Shown: one piece after another, positions 25,401 through 37,080 of the stretch
Position numbering within the stretch: the stretch's first letter is position 1
Layout of the letters: each line of letters begins with the position of its first letter
DNA from: Siphonodentalium dalli
Taxonomy: Eukaryota; Mollusca; Scaphopoda; Gadilida; Siphonodentaliidae
Length of the DNA stretch: 64,000 nucleotides
Reading direction: 5' to 3'
Assembly (NCBI GenBank): GCA_032622095.1
Contig: CP136068.1
Coordinates: forward strand, 59,544,025-59,608,024
Notes under the pieces: model-generated
Database searches by the model: none
What the model was told of the DNA's origin: nothing
Seen by the model: only the letters and a program-made list of their open reading frames with translations
Position numbers and translations under genes: made by a program

Positions 25401-26312
25401 CTGCCGTATTCGTTTTCTGATGTCAGACACTGATTTATCAACCGACACCTCTGCCTCTGATCGAAACTCTGTGCTCTCCTGATGTACTTCAGGTTTTCCA
25501 GGTCCCTGTTTATCACCCAACACATATGCATTCACTATCAGGGTCTTATTGGCTTCATCAGTTTTTATTTGAGATGTCCTTTCTTCCTTCTTGATGACCT
25601 GTCTTGGAACAAAGCTCGGAGTTCTGCCTTTCTGTTGGTACTTGCGAATTAACAGCCCATCCATAATCTTTTCACCAGGCACCTGTTTATCAATAACTCT
25701 ATTAACACTTTCAGAATTTCCTTTCTTCACGGCACAAATAAAATTAAGTTTCTGCTCAGCTTTTGGATGGCCTACACATGCTTGTGGGGTTGATATCTTT
25801 CCATCTGATTGATTTTGTTCAGCTTTTGGATGGCTTGTACATGCTTGTGGGGTTCCACTTGACTGATCCCTACATGAATGAGAATGGGAAGTACTTTCTG
25901 TGGCTTGTTGTCCATAAACAGCACACATATAAGATTGTCTCTGATTGGATGAAATAATTGCAGGATGGAGAGTTGCGTGAGCAGATGGTACCCTGGCATA
26001 ATTCCACTGCTCAGCTACCGCCTGTCCACCCTGATAAAATCCTAGATAAGGAGGAGGTGGAAGATTATAAAAATTCTTCATTTCTATGTCAGTTGAGTTT
26101 GTTGGTTCATGTTGTCTAACAGAGGATGGCTGTGTTGTAACAGGGTCCTGGTGAGGAATGTCATTGTCACTATTCTCATGGGTAATACCCTCAGAGACAT
26201 CTGTAGTTTCGAGACCATCTGATTCCTGAAAATGATTCTCTGATATTATACTAAGCGATGTGGTTCTCTCTGTAAATAAAGAATTTATGAGCTCATTAAC
26301 CCACTTAGAAGT
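25401..26312 (-). CDS. RBM48: RBM48-like protein, C-terminal coding exon (partial gene)
   Basis: A 304-codon open exon ends at a donor (CGGCAG then GTAATG in minus sense; GT at 25400-25399). The best upstream acceptor is AATACAG at 26313-26314, phase 0, with a poor pyrimidine tract. The protein is mostly low-complexity and disordered, with PPPPYLGF about 85 residues in. A STPQAC..HPKAEQ segment is duplicated 21 residues apart. Late in the exon, SFVPRQVIKKEE and then DIRKRIRQ resemble in spacing the human RBM48 FMPR...ERKRR and LIRHKLKEV segments. The assignment rests on this, on strand, and on the two RRM exons upstream. The frame must continue into an exon at lower coordinates that I could not find. 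Confidence 0.7.
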
Positions 26313-27015
26313 CTGTATTTTATGCACATACGTATTCTATAATGAGCATGCCATTACCAAGCACAACACTAATCCAAGCTTCATATGCAACTCAAATACA
26401 AATACCCTGCAGAGAATCATGTGTGAAAGAAGGGGTGTATATCGGAATATGGCGTTAGTCAAGTTTTTTTAAAGACAACCAGCTGGGTGAATGTATTACA
26501 TGGTTTGGAAATCAAACAATAATCATTACTTAAATCATAAATATTTTCTCGGGTTGCTATGCCATTTGGAAAATGACGGAAATTACGTAATCTTATAACT
26601 GAACAATTTCGTTAGCCACATCGCAAAAACAACATGACTCATCTCGTAAATGTCCAATATGTTTGTCATATCACTAAATAAAACTTTTCTTTAGTTTAGA
26701 AAATTAGTAAAAGCACGTTCACGCTTTACAGTAAACTGTTAGGTGATGTCATATGTTGTACCCAAGGCGACATAATATTGGCACACATATTTCCCCGCGA
26801 AAGTTATTGATGTTTTGTCAACGACATAGCAAACTTAAAGCAAACGCAACATACTGGGGATTCGAAAGACAGACCACCAGCCCATTAAAAAATTTAAATA
26901 ATTAATAGGTTCTATATATGTACGTAGTAGTATGGTGTGTCAATGAGGCTATATAAACTATACGCAACAAGGGTAAAAGTTATAACGACCATCCTTGGAA
27001 GTCATGAGACAACAA
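26313..27015 (-). other. Probable RBM48 intron sequence
   Basis: No repeat family or exon is recognised. The donor options of the exon near 31957 are phase 1 while the acceptor at 26313 is phase 0, so at least one small exon may be hidden between them. I could not identify one here. Confidence 0.35.
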
Positions 27016-28250
27016 ATGAAAGTGTCAAGACACTGTAGCTCAACTTGGAAAGGGAATAATTTCATGTGTTACAGTCAATGGAGTGATTAGAAATGTGGAA
27101 AGTTGAAAGGCCTAGGACTTGTTCCCATTCACATGTCATTGTTAACATCCATTACAAATTTCATGATGATCCGACAAAAGATACGACCTGTACCCTATGT
27201 GAAAGGATTTAGTCATGTAAAGAGTAAAATACAAGATGGCTGCTGGCGGCCATGTTTTTTGGGCAAATGACCTAAAAATGACCCGTTTCCCATCTACATG
27301 TCATTGTTAACATCCATGACAAATCTCATTATGATCGGACCAAAGATACGACTTGTAGCCCGTGCCAAAGGATTTAGTCATGCAAAGAGTAAAATCCAAG
27401 ATGGCTGCTGGCGGAGATGTTTTTTGGCCGAATGACCCCAAAATTATCAGTTCCCATCTACATGTCAAAATTAACATCCATAACAAATTTCATCATGATC
27501 AGACGAATAGTACGACATGTAGCCCGCGCCAATGGATTTAATTTTGAAATCCAAGATGGCAGCCAGTGGCCATGTTTTTTGTCCGAATGGCCCCATAATG
27601 ACTCGTTCCCATCAACATGTCAACAGCCATGACAAATCTCATAATGATCTGACCAAAGGTACGACCTGTAGCCTGTGCCAAAGGATTTAGTCATGCAAAG
27701 AGTAAAATCCAAGATGGCTGCTGGCGGCCATGTTTTTTGGCCGAATGACCCCAAAATGACTTGTTCCCATCTACATGTCAATATTAACATCCATGACAAA
27801 TTTCATGAAGATCTGACCAAAGCTACGACCTGTAGCCCGCGCCAAAGGATTTAGTCATGCAAAGAGTAAAATCCAAGATGGCTGCTGGCGGCCATGTTTT
27901 TTGGCCGAATGACCCCAAAATGATTCGTTCCCATCTACATGTCAATATTAACATCCATGACCAATTTCATGATGTTCAGACGAACAGTACGACCTGTAGA
28001 CCGCGCCAATGGATTTAATTTTGAAATCCAAGATGGCCGCCAGCGGCCATGTTTTTTGGCCGAATGTCCCAAAATGAATCGTTCCGGTCTAAATGTTGAT
28101 GTCAACAGCTATGTCAAATTTCATAATGATCCGACCAAAGGTACGACCTGTAGCCTGTATCAAACATACACACACACACGCACGCACACACGGACGACGG
28201 ACGACAAATCCATGGCAATAGCCCAAACTTTACAAAGTAAAGTTGAGCTA
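27016..28250 (+). repeat. Family A element, complete copy
   Basis: The 5' hairpin AGTGTC-AA-GACACT (27021-27034) is followed by TAGCTCAACTT. Several monomers and a CACACACACGCACGCACACA microsatellite lead to the 3' hairpin ending AAGTTGAGCTA at 28250. The open frame at 27939-28391 is read-through of the array. The element lies in antisense orientation within the presumed RBM48 intron. Confidence 0.85.
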
Positions 28251-28560
28251 AAAATGGTAAGCACCGATCTGGAGGTCACCCCAAAGATCCATATGAAGTT
28301 TAGTGATTATCGGATGATGGATATACTCTGTAAAAGGATTTTAATAGTGATGCAAAGAGTAAAATCCAAGATAGCTGCTGGCAGCCATTGAAAATCATTC
28401 AAATCTGATAACCCCCCATCTAGAGGTGATCCTAAACAAGCCTGAAAGTTTCAAAACAATTCTCCAATAAATGTGGGCTGCATGGTGGAAGGACATCTGA
28501 TGGACGGACGAACAAACAGACGGAATGGAGTCCATTATCCACTGCCAAACTTTGTTTCAA
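28251..28560 (+). repeat. Diverged array fragment related to family A
   Basis: It contains 'ctggaggtcaccccaaagat', 'gatgcaaagagtaaaatcca' and 'tggatggacggacgaac'-type words and ends in 'ccattatccactgccaaact'. The terminal hairpin is not clear. 28561-28930 holds nothing that I recognise. Confidence 0.55.
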
Positions 28561-28931
28561 CAAAAAAATTCTGAACCGTAATGCTTCTGCTAAATAAAAA
28601 ACATGCTTCCTTGTCACCAATGAGTCACATAGTCATATTGAATGATAAAAAGAGACTGATTGGCAACTACATGTTAACTCTTTCCCTGCCGATTGCAACT
28701 GCAGTTGAATTACCATACACTGCCAATAGTGACTTGAGTCAAAATCGTATACATGCTGTCAGCAGGATGGGTACATGAGGTGTATTAAAATATGGCCGTC
28801 CATTTAAGTGACGTATATAAGTCCCAGTGATGGGCACATACATGTCATGCTTATGAGTTCCAGACTGTATGCTTGGCAGTGGGGAATCCATCTGTGGTGC
28901 CGAGTGGCAGCGAAAGAATTAAGGTAAGAAA

Positions 28932-31621
28932 AAACAAGAGGTACGCTGTCGCGTGGCATTTGCCCCCGACCATAGCAATTCGGATTAAGCATAGACGAAA
29001 CTGCGGATATCCGAGGAGGTCTATATGACCATTCCAAAAGAAGTTTGTACTAGAAATTCCGGAAACCCAAAAACAAGCGATGTGGAAACCCAAAAACAAG
29101 CGAAAATTATAATTTTCTGTTGAAAAAAGGGCCATAACTCTTCATAAAAATCATCAGATCATACCCAAATTCGCACTTGACATGTATTTTCATATAAATG
29201 ATCCACAAAAATACGGGATTTGCAATCGTACCACCAAAGCTCACACTATCATCTGGAAACCCAAAAAACAAGAGAAAAATTGAATTTTCTAAGTAAAAAA
29301 AGGGCCATAACTCTGGTGAAAATGGGTGGACGAAACCCGCGCTATGCATGTAGCTGTTCCCCCATGCTGCTCTATCACCATGCCAAATAGCAGCTAAATC
29401 AGCGGTTGCTGAACAATAATGCTAAATGTTTGTACGGACGGACAAAATTGAATTTTCTAAGTAAATGAAAGTGTCAATGACACTGTAGCTCAACTTAGGT
29501 AGGGGAATAATTTAATGGTTGACAGTAAATGGAGGAATAGGAAAGGTGTTAATTGAAATGTCTAACCTGCGCCAAAGGATTTAGTGATGCAAAGAGTAAA
29601 ATACAAGATGGCTGCTGGTGGCCATTTTTTTTGGCCAATTGACCCCAAAAGGACTCGTTCCCATCTACGTATAATTGTTAACATCCATGACAAATTTTAT
29701 GAAGATCTGACCAAAGCTATGACCTACAAATTTCATGATGATCAGACGAACAGTACGACCTGTAGACCGCGCCAATGGATTGAATTTTGAAATCCAAGAT
29801 GGCCGCTGGCAGCCATGTTTTTTGGCCGAATGACCCTACAATGATTCGTTCCCATCTACATGTCAATGTCAACATTCATGACAAATTTCATAAAGATTAG
29901 ACCAAAGGTACAACCTGTAGCCTGTGCCAAAGGATTTAGTCATGCAAAGAGTAAAATCCAAGATGGCTGCTGGCAGCCATGTTTTTTGGCCGAACGACTC
30001 CAAAATCACTCGTTCCCATCTACATATCAGTGTTAACATCCATGACAAATTTAATAAAGATCAGACCAAAGGTATGACCTGTAGCCCACGCCAAAGGATT
30101 TAGTCATGCAAAGAGTAAAATGCTGGTGGCCATGTTTTTTGACCGAATGACCCCAAAACGACTCGTTCCCATCTACATGTCATTGTTATAATTCATGACA
30201 AATTTCATGACCATCTGACCAAAGCTACAACCTGTAGCCCGCACCAAAGGATTTAGTCATGCAAAGAGTAAAATCCAAGATGGCTGCTGGCGGCCATGTT
30301 TTTTGACCGAATGACCCCAAACGACTCGATCCCATCTACATGTCATTGTTATCATTCATGACAAATTTCATGATGATCAGACGAACAGTACGACCTGTAG
30401 CCCGCGCCAATGGATTGAATTTTGAAATCCAAGATGGCCGCCAGCGGCCATGTTTTTTGGCCGAATGACCCCACAATGATTCGTTCCCATCTACATGTCA
30501 ATGTCAACGTTCATGACAAATTTTATAAAGATTAGACCAAAGGCAACCTATAGCCCGCGCCAAAGGATTTAGTCATGCAAAGAGTAAAATCCAAGATGGC
30601 TGCTGGCGGCCATGTTTTTCGGCCAAACGACCCCAAAAATCACTCGTTCCCATCTACATGTCATTGTTAACATCCATGACAAATTTCATGATGTTCTGAT
30701 CAAAGCTACGACCTGTAGTCCGCGCCAAAGGATTTAGTCATGCAAAGAGTAAAATCCAAGATGGCTGCTGGTGGCCATGTTTATTGGCCGAACAACCCCA
30801 AAATGACTCGTTCCCATCTACATGTCAATATTAACATCCATGACAAATTTCATGATGATCAGACGAACAGTACGACCTGTAGCCCGGCCAATGGATTGAA
30901 TTTTGAAATCTAAGATGGCCGCCAGCGGCCATGTTTTTTGGTCGAATGACCCCACAATGATTCATTCCCATCTACATGTCAATGTCAACATTCATGACAA
31001 ATTTCATAAAGATTAGACCAAAGGTACAACCTGTAGCCCGCGCCAAAGGATTTAGTCATGCAAAGAGTAAAATCCAAGATGGCTGCTGGCGGCCATGTTT
31101 ATTGGCCGAATGACCCCAAAATGACTCGTTCCCATCTACATGTCAATATTAACATCCATGACAAATTTAATGATGATCAGACGAACAGTACGACCTGTAG
31201 CCCGCGCCAATGGATTGAATTTTGAAATCTAAGATGGCCACCAGCGGCCATGTTTTTTGGCCGAATGACTCCACAATGATTCGTTCCCATCTACATGTCA
31301 ATGTCAACATTCATGACAAATTTCATGAAGATCAGACCAAAGGTACAACCTGTAGCCCGCGCCAAAGGAAATTGTTGACAGTCACACGCACACACGGACG
31401 ACGGACGCCAAAAGTAAGTTGAGCTAAAAAAGGGCCATAACTCTGGTGAAAATGGGTGGACGAAACCCGCGCTATGCATGTAGCTGTTCCCCCATGCTGC
31501 TCTATCACCATACCAAATATCAACTAAATCTGCTGAACAATAATGCAAAATATTTGTACGGCCGGACGTACGGACAGAGACATCGACTATATACCCGCCG
31601 ACTTCAAGTCGGGGGCATAAT
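28932..31621 (+). repeat. Family B element with a family A element inside it (second copy)
   Basis: The 5' end 'aacaagaggtacgctgtcgc' leads to TGCCCCCGAC (28961-28970). The 3' hairpin CCGACTT-C-AAGTCGG (31598-31612) continues to GTCGGGGGCA. The B monomers are split by the family A copy at 29464-31425. The plan and insertion point match 21237-25353, so this is either a large duplicated segment or the same target used twice. Confidence 0.87.
29464..31425 (+). repeat. Family A element nested in the second family B element
   Basis: The 5' hairpin starts at 29470 and is followed by TAGCTCAACTTA. The 3' end GTAAGTTGAGCTA is at 31425, but the left arm of the 3' hairpin has been lost ('gacgccaaaagtaagttgag'). 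The left junction is 'ttttctaagtaaatgaaagt'; the right junction is 'gagctaaaaaagggccataa'. Confidence 0.87.
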
Positions 31622-31853
31622 AAGGTGGGGGCAGATCAAGATGATCAGGAGGGTGGGGGGTTTTGGAAGATGTGCAAGGGGGAGGGTCTGGAATAAAATT
31701 ATCCATTGACAGTGTTCCATTGGCGCTCTATATATTTTTTAAGAATAATGTAAACAAAAGACATGTAAGTTTACGGAAATATTTTTACACTTTACGGGTT
31801 ATGCGATATTTACGTTTACACAACTATTTTTACATTACGGGTTGATAGGGTTA
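31622..31853. other. Probable RBM48 intron sequence
   Basis: A G-rich patch ('ggagggtggggggttttgg') and AT-rich words 'tttttacattacggg' and 'tttttacactttacggg' form a weak short duplication. Nothing else is recognised. Confidence 0.35.
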
Positions 31854-31990
31854 ACATTTGGAGACTATGACTCTTCCCTTTAATAATACACACCAGAACG
31901 TTCACATTTGGATACTACGACTCTTTCCCTTCTATGATACTCACTATAATGTTTACATTTGGAGGCTATGGCAATTCTCCTCTGAGAAAG
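31854..31990 (-). repeat. About 51-bp tandem triplication overlapping the 3' edge of an RBM48 exon
   Basis: 'acatttgga' recurs at 31854, 31904 and 31955, with 'tatgactctt', 'tacgactctt' and 'tatggcaatt' following. In minus sense each unit carries TCCAAAT followed by GTNAA, so the candidate splice donor is present three times. The first repeat step is 51 bp (17 codons, in frame) and the second is 50 bp. Confidence 0.75.
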
Positions 31991-32090
31991 TTTGCTTCTT
32001 GTCTCGTTAATAGTTTCATCTTCTGGTGCATAGGTCACATGTAGTACACCTCCATAGAATGAATGTTCATCAAGCTTCCTCTTAGCAATT
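31957..32090 (-). CDS. RBM48: RBM48-like protein, exon encoding the second half of the RRM
   Basis: The minus-strand acceptor CATTGTAG (AG at 32092-32091) opens an exon whose first base completes the split codon AG|A left by the exon at 43725. The translation begins IAKRKLDEHSFYGGVLHVTY and continues APEDETINETRSKLSQRR. Human RBM48 has TAKRKMDEQSFFGGLLHV and CYAPEFETVEETRKKL at this place. SFYGGVLHVTY is the RNP1-like strand. The donor is uncertain: AAAT|GTAAAC (exon end 31957) or ATA|GTGAGT (end 31945), both phase 1, with further copies of the first downstream. RBM48 acts with ARMC7 in the U12-type spliceosome. Confidence 0.88.
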
Positions 32091-32648
32091 CTACAATGTC
32101 ATGTGATAGATCTTATGAATAAAAGAAGGCAGAAAATATCATAATTATATTGGTCCTACATATTGAAAACATGTAGTGAAGACAATAATATGATCGCGCG
32201 TGACATGTAGTTGAGTAACCAAACATGCTGAGATTCGATATTACAATAATCATTGGGTGATAATTAGACAAAGTACCACTACTAATAACAGTCTACTATT
32301 ACTATACCACTAGAAGATACATGTTTGTACAATCATCACATTCAAATACCAAATTTAATAGGGACTCAAATAATATTATAGTCATCTCTTGCAGGTTACC
32401 TGGCCATTCGGCAAACTTCGTCATTCTCCATAACCGTTCATAAGAGGTCAATGGTCGAGGAGTCCAGAATGGTTACCCGGCATTGTGCAGATTGAGAAGT
32501 GTTCAAACCTTTGCAAACCTTTGATGTGGATTTTCTATCGGTTATTATATTTAAAGCCATGCAGGGACATGGCTAGAATGTGTTCATTTATGGTTTTCCA
32601 CCTGGCAAATTCGAACTACACATCCTTAACCCAGATCAAGTCCCAACT

Positions 32649-32863
32649 TTGAAATAGGGTGTCTGTCATTTGCAGAATGAGGTCCCCAGATGGTGAATTT
32701 AGTGATGCAAATTCACCCTCTGGGGGCCTCATTCTGCTTACACCTCAGCAGAATGAGGTTCCCATAGGGTGAATTTGGTGATGCTAGCCCACTATGCGGG
32801 GTAGCATCACTAAATTCACCCTCTGGGGACCTCATTCTGCAAATGACAGACACCCTATTTCAA
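32649..32863. mobile_element. 215-bp foldback element with a double hairpin
   Basis: The outer arms TTGAAATAGGGTGTCTGTCA and the matching inverse (32844-32863) are almost perfect over about 57 bp. Inside, the block GCAGAATGAGG...GGTGAATTT occurs four times in alternating orientation, so the sequence can fold as one long hairpin or as two shorter ones. It is flanked by an 18-bp direct repeat GATCAAGTCCCAACTTTG at 32634-32651 and 32869-32886. It lies in an RBM48 intron. Confidence 0.78.
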
Positions 32864-32889
32864 GGCTTGATCAAGTCCCAACTTTGGGA

Positions 32890-32994
32890 AATCTCCTTTG
32901 CACACCACCCTTAGCTCATATTAAATCTCATTTGCACACCACCCTTAGCTCATATTAAATCTCCTTTGCACACCACCCTTAGCTCATATTAAAT
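32890..32994 (+). repeat. 34-bp tandem repeat, three copies
   Basis: The unit contains 'tttgcacaccacccttagct' and 'catattaaat', repeated three times with one base difference. It immediately follows the flanking direct repeat of the foldback element. Confidence 0.85.
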
Positions 32995-33828
32995 TTTTGG
33001 TATAATCCATACTAAATTTCAGTTGGAAAATCAAACTATCATAACAATTCAATCGATACGTGGTTTGCAATTTCAAACTATTGCTCTGTCAGGCATGGAA
33101 TTTCCAAATGTTGAATATTTTTACTAAGTTGGAGGGGGGGGGTGTAATACCACAACCCCAACTACCCTGCTGCCACACCTTTCGTTAAAGCAACTAATAC
33201 ACTTCATTTCTCAACTTAACCTAGTAATTTCGCATGTTCTGAAAAGACTTAGCAAAGTCTTATAGAATAAATAAAAGGCCGCTCGGCCACAGTGTCCCCC
33301 CGAACCGGTGGCTTCATTTGGAGCAGAGGCTTTGTAGAAGTATACTATAGGGATAAGACACTTGTGCATTGTCTCATTACTGACATGCATACAAATAACC
33401 AAATCTTAAAAAAACTCTTAAAGTCAAAATATAACCTCAAATTGACACAAAATGAACAAAATTACAAGAAAAAATTAATTTTCTAAGTCGAAAAGCAAAT
33501 AACTCGGAGAAAAATCATCGGATCAAACTCAAATTCGAACTTGACCTGTACCTTGATATGACTGATCCACATAAAAACGGTATTTGCAATTAAAGGATCC
33601 AAACTTGAGATATCATCCGGAAACCGAAAAAGTGAGAAATTTTCTAAGTAAAATAAAAGGTCGGTACAACTCATGTCTGCCTCTAAGTGTCGGCTTGATA
33701 CGACCGTTGTTTGCGCATAAAAACCTGTCTTTAGTGCTAGTAAACCTACATACCAAATTTAATTTCATTCAGTACACATTTACTAAAGTTATCATCCGGA
33801 AACCTCAAATTGGCAAAAATTCTAAGTC

Positions 33829-34860
33829 AACGAGAGGCCGATCACGATCGGCAGATGTTAACCCATCCCTTGGCGATAGTAAATTACTATGATCGGAATC
33901 ATAAATGAGAGTTTTGGTGTTGAATTATAGAGTATAATTTTATGTACTATTATAGACAAATGTACATAACACAAATTATTTGAATTTATGGGTCACTAGC
34001 ATTTATATAAGAGAATGCACTGGTACAGCTAAACCACCACAGCATTGGGTTAAATGTGAAAGGTGGCCAGGACATGGAATACTTGGGTTAAGAGAGTTTA
34101 CAATAACCAGAGTAAGAGTGCAAATTAATTAGATAGAGCTACTGCCTGTTAGCCTGTCACTCAAAAACATAGCTGGTTTCACCTCACACTAATGTCTAAA
34201 AATAACTCTAATTATCAATAACTCAGATACTGTTTGTCTCTCACAGAGATAAAGTTTTACTGCAGGTAATCAATTAGTTGTTGACCACTATGGTTATCTG
34301 TTAAATTCTTAGTTGAAAAAGGGCCATAACTCTGGTATAAAATGTTGGATCTAACCCATATTCAATCTCGATTTGTATTTTGAGTTGAGAAACTCGTATA
34401 CCAAATTTGATTCTTATCAGTTGAAAAATGGTTGATTTATCAAAATATGCAGAAATTCTATGTTAAAGGGCCATAACTCCATTGAAAAATATCGGATCAA
34501 ACCCATATTCGAACTCGATCTGTATTTTGGTCCGAGAAACTTGCATACCAAATTTGATTCTGATCATATAAAATTTGTTTGAGTTATGGTAGCATGCATG
34601 AATTCTAAGTCGAAAAGGGCCATAACTCCGTAAAAAAAACTCGGATCGAACCCATATTCGAACTCGATCTGTATTTGGTGCTGAGAAATTCATATACAAA
34701 ATTTGGTTCCGATCAGATAGAACATATTTCAGTTATCGCACCATGCGTAAAGTGTCTACAGACAGACAGACAGACAGACGGACGGACGGACGGACTAACG
34801 ACGAGTGGTCAATCCGGACAACGACACTATGTTTACCATACTATGGTATGGGTAAACATA
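33829..34860 (+). repeat. Family C element nested in family F
   Basis: The 5' hairpin GCCGATC-AC-GATCGGC is at 33837-33852, followed by TGTTAACCCAT and the family C leader. The core holds monomers with 'gggccataactc', 'aacccatattcgaactcgat' and 'gttccgatcagatag'. An ACAGACAGACAGACGGACGG microsatellite precedes the 3' hairpin at 34831-34857. Confidence 0.85.
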
Positions 34861-35168
34861 AAAAGGGACATAACTCTGGTGAAAATTGGCGGGCGGAACC
34901 CGAATTCGAACTTGACCTGGGTTTTGCTGGGAGAAAGACACATACCAAATTTGGTTTAAATCTGATTAACTCTACTAAAGGTATCATCCGGACACCAACT
35001 TTTGGGGTTTTATATGTCGGGTCGGCGGACAAAAAAGGGCCATAACTCTCGCAAAAATTATCGAATTAAACCGAAATTCGAACTTGAGCTGTATTTTGAT
35101 ATAAGTAATCCACAAAAAACGGGTTTTGCATATAAACAATCCAAAATCAAGTTATCATCCAGAAACCA

Positions 35169-36957
35169 AACGAGAGGCCGATCACGATCGGCAGATGTTA
35201 ACCCATCCCTTAGCGATGATTTTGAACCGATTTAAACAAATTTGGTGTGGTGATTCGGGGTACCGCTATTCTCAAAGTAATTGACCAGAAAAACGGGGTG
35301 ATACCCCGGTCATGACCGCGGTGATACCGGTAATAAACGGTAGCGGTATCGAGACGGTCATGGCGTGGAGTTACGGTATTGGGCGATAATGATACCGTGG
35401 TCTTTTAGCGGGCACCGCATTAATTTTGTTGAATACCGCGGTGATTTTCATGGAACTCTTTTAGGGGAGGTATTTACTCACACATACTTGTTCGCGTTAA
35501 CAAGCGGTATCAGTACCGCGGTATTGGAGGATACCGCGGTATAGTACCGCCATATTAACGGGGTGACACCACGTTATTGGTGGTCAATTACTTTAAGTAT
35601 AGCGGTACCATTGGCAGAGTTATAACGATGTTAGTTTTTCAAAAAATTTTGGACACATTGGGAACCATTTTATCAACTTGTATCATAATCATCAATATCT
35701 AAATGAAAACAAATGAAAGAGTCAATGACATTTTTTTTATTATTATTATAAAAGTAAAAAAAATATAATAATTCTTTCAAAAAAGGGTCATAACTCCTTT
35801 AAAATAAATCGGATCAAACCCATATTCAACTCACTCAGTATTTTGGGGTGTGAAACTCACATACCAAATTTGGTTCCAATCAGATAAAAAATGTTTGAGT
35901 TATGGCAATGTGTTATTCTGAGTGGAAAAAGGGCCATAACTCTGTAACAAAATCTCGGATCAAATCCAAATTCAAACTCGATATGTATTTTGGGCTGAGA
36001 AACCCATATACAAAATTTGGTTCCGATCGGATAGAAAATGTTTGAGTTATCGCATTATGTACTCACATACCAAATTTACATACATCTCAATTCTATTAAG
36101 TATCAGTAATGTTGAGAAGGGTTCATTTTAACTACAAAAGTCCATACTGTACAATCGAATGGGATATAATAGGAGAATGACTACATGAAAAATATACAAA
36201 AGCATAAAATTGATGACCAGGGTTAACAATTTTAACTCTATAAAATTAGGGGACTGTATGTCACTTGAACAATGCATTGATAGGCAGCCTAAATCTGACA
36301 AAGAGCTGCCTGGGAGTCCTGAGCCAACAGGGTCCACACACTATGGAAATGCAATAAACAGATGTCTAGCAGCAGTGAGTATCAGATTTCATTATCAATA
36401 ATAGAGTTTAACTCTAGTCTCTTTCTCACAGATACCACAGTTAATTATAAGCTGCTTCTGGTTATATGTTGCAAGCAAATATCAAATCTGTTCAATTCTA
36501 AGTTAAAACGGGGCCATAACTCTGGTATAAAAAACAGGATCTGACCCATATTCAAACTCGATCTGTATTTTGAGTTGACAAACTCACATACCAAATATGG
36601 TTCCTATCAGATGAAAACTAGTAGATTTATTGAAGCATGCATTAATTCTATGTCAAAGGGCCATAACTCCATTAAAAATAATCTGATCAAACCCATATTC
36701 GAACTCGAACTGTATGTTAGGTGGAGAAACTGACATACCAAATTTGGTTCTGATCAGTTCTGATCAGATCATTTTTTTTTAGTTATCATAGAATTCGTGA
36801 ATTCTAAGTCGAAAAAGGGCCATAACTCCGTAAATAAAATTCCGATCAAATCCATATTCGAACTCGATCTGTATTTTGGGCCAAGAAACTTACATACTAA
36901 ATTTGGTTCCGATCAGATAGATAATATTTCAGTTATCGCACCATGCGTAAAGTGTCT

Positions 36958-36999
<42 letters not shown>

Positions 37000-37080
37000 G
37001 GACGGACGGACGGACTAACGACGAGTGGTCAATCCGGGCAACGACACTATGGTTACCATACTATGGTATGGGTAAACATA
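35169..37080 (+). repeat. Family C element nested in family F (second copy)
   Basis: The 5' hairpin GCCGATC-AC-GATCGGC begins near 35177 and is followed by TGTTAACCCAT. A shortened leader, a 341-bp inserted element (35264-35604), several 'gggccataactc' monomers, a long ACAG microsatellite (36957-37000) and a 3' hairpin ending ATGGGTAAACATAA follow. The hairpin's left arm has a G for T change ('ggttaccatac'). In the middle, 36090-36470 lacks monomer similarity and is unassigned. Confidence 0.8.
35264..35604. mobile_element. 341-bp MITE-like element rich in ACCGCGGT
   Basis: The ends CGCTATTCTCAAAGTAATTG and its near-perfect inverse (35585-35604) are flanked by GTAC on both sides (35260-35263 and 35605-35608). 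The 4-bp flank is palindromic, so a target duplication cannot be separated from an extension of the inverted repeat. The interior is built from TACCGCGGT, CCGGTAA and GCGGTAT words in both directions. The family C copy at 19085 ('cagggtacgcttggcagag') shows the uninterrupted sequence. Confidence 0.7.

Noticed and set aside
27939-28391. 150-codon plus-strand frame
   Set aside because: It runs from family A monomers through the microsatellite and 3' hairpin into the next repeat; not a gene.
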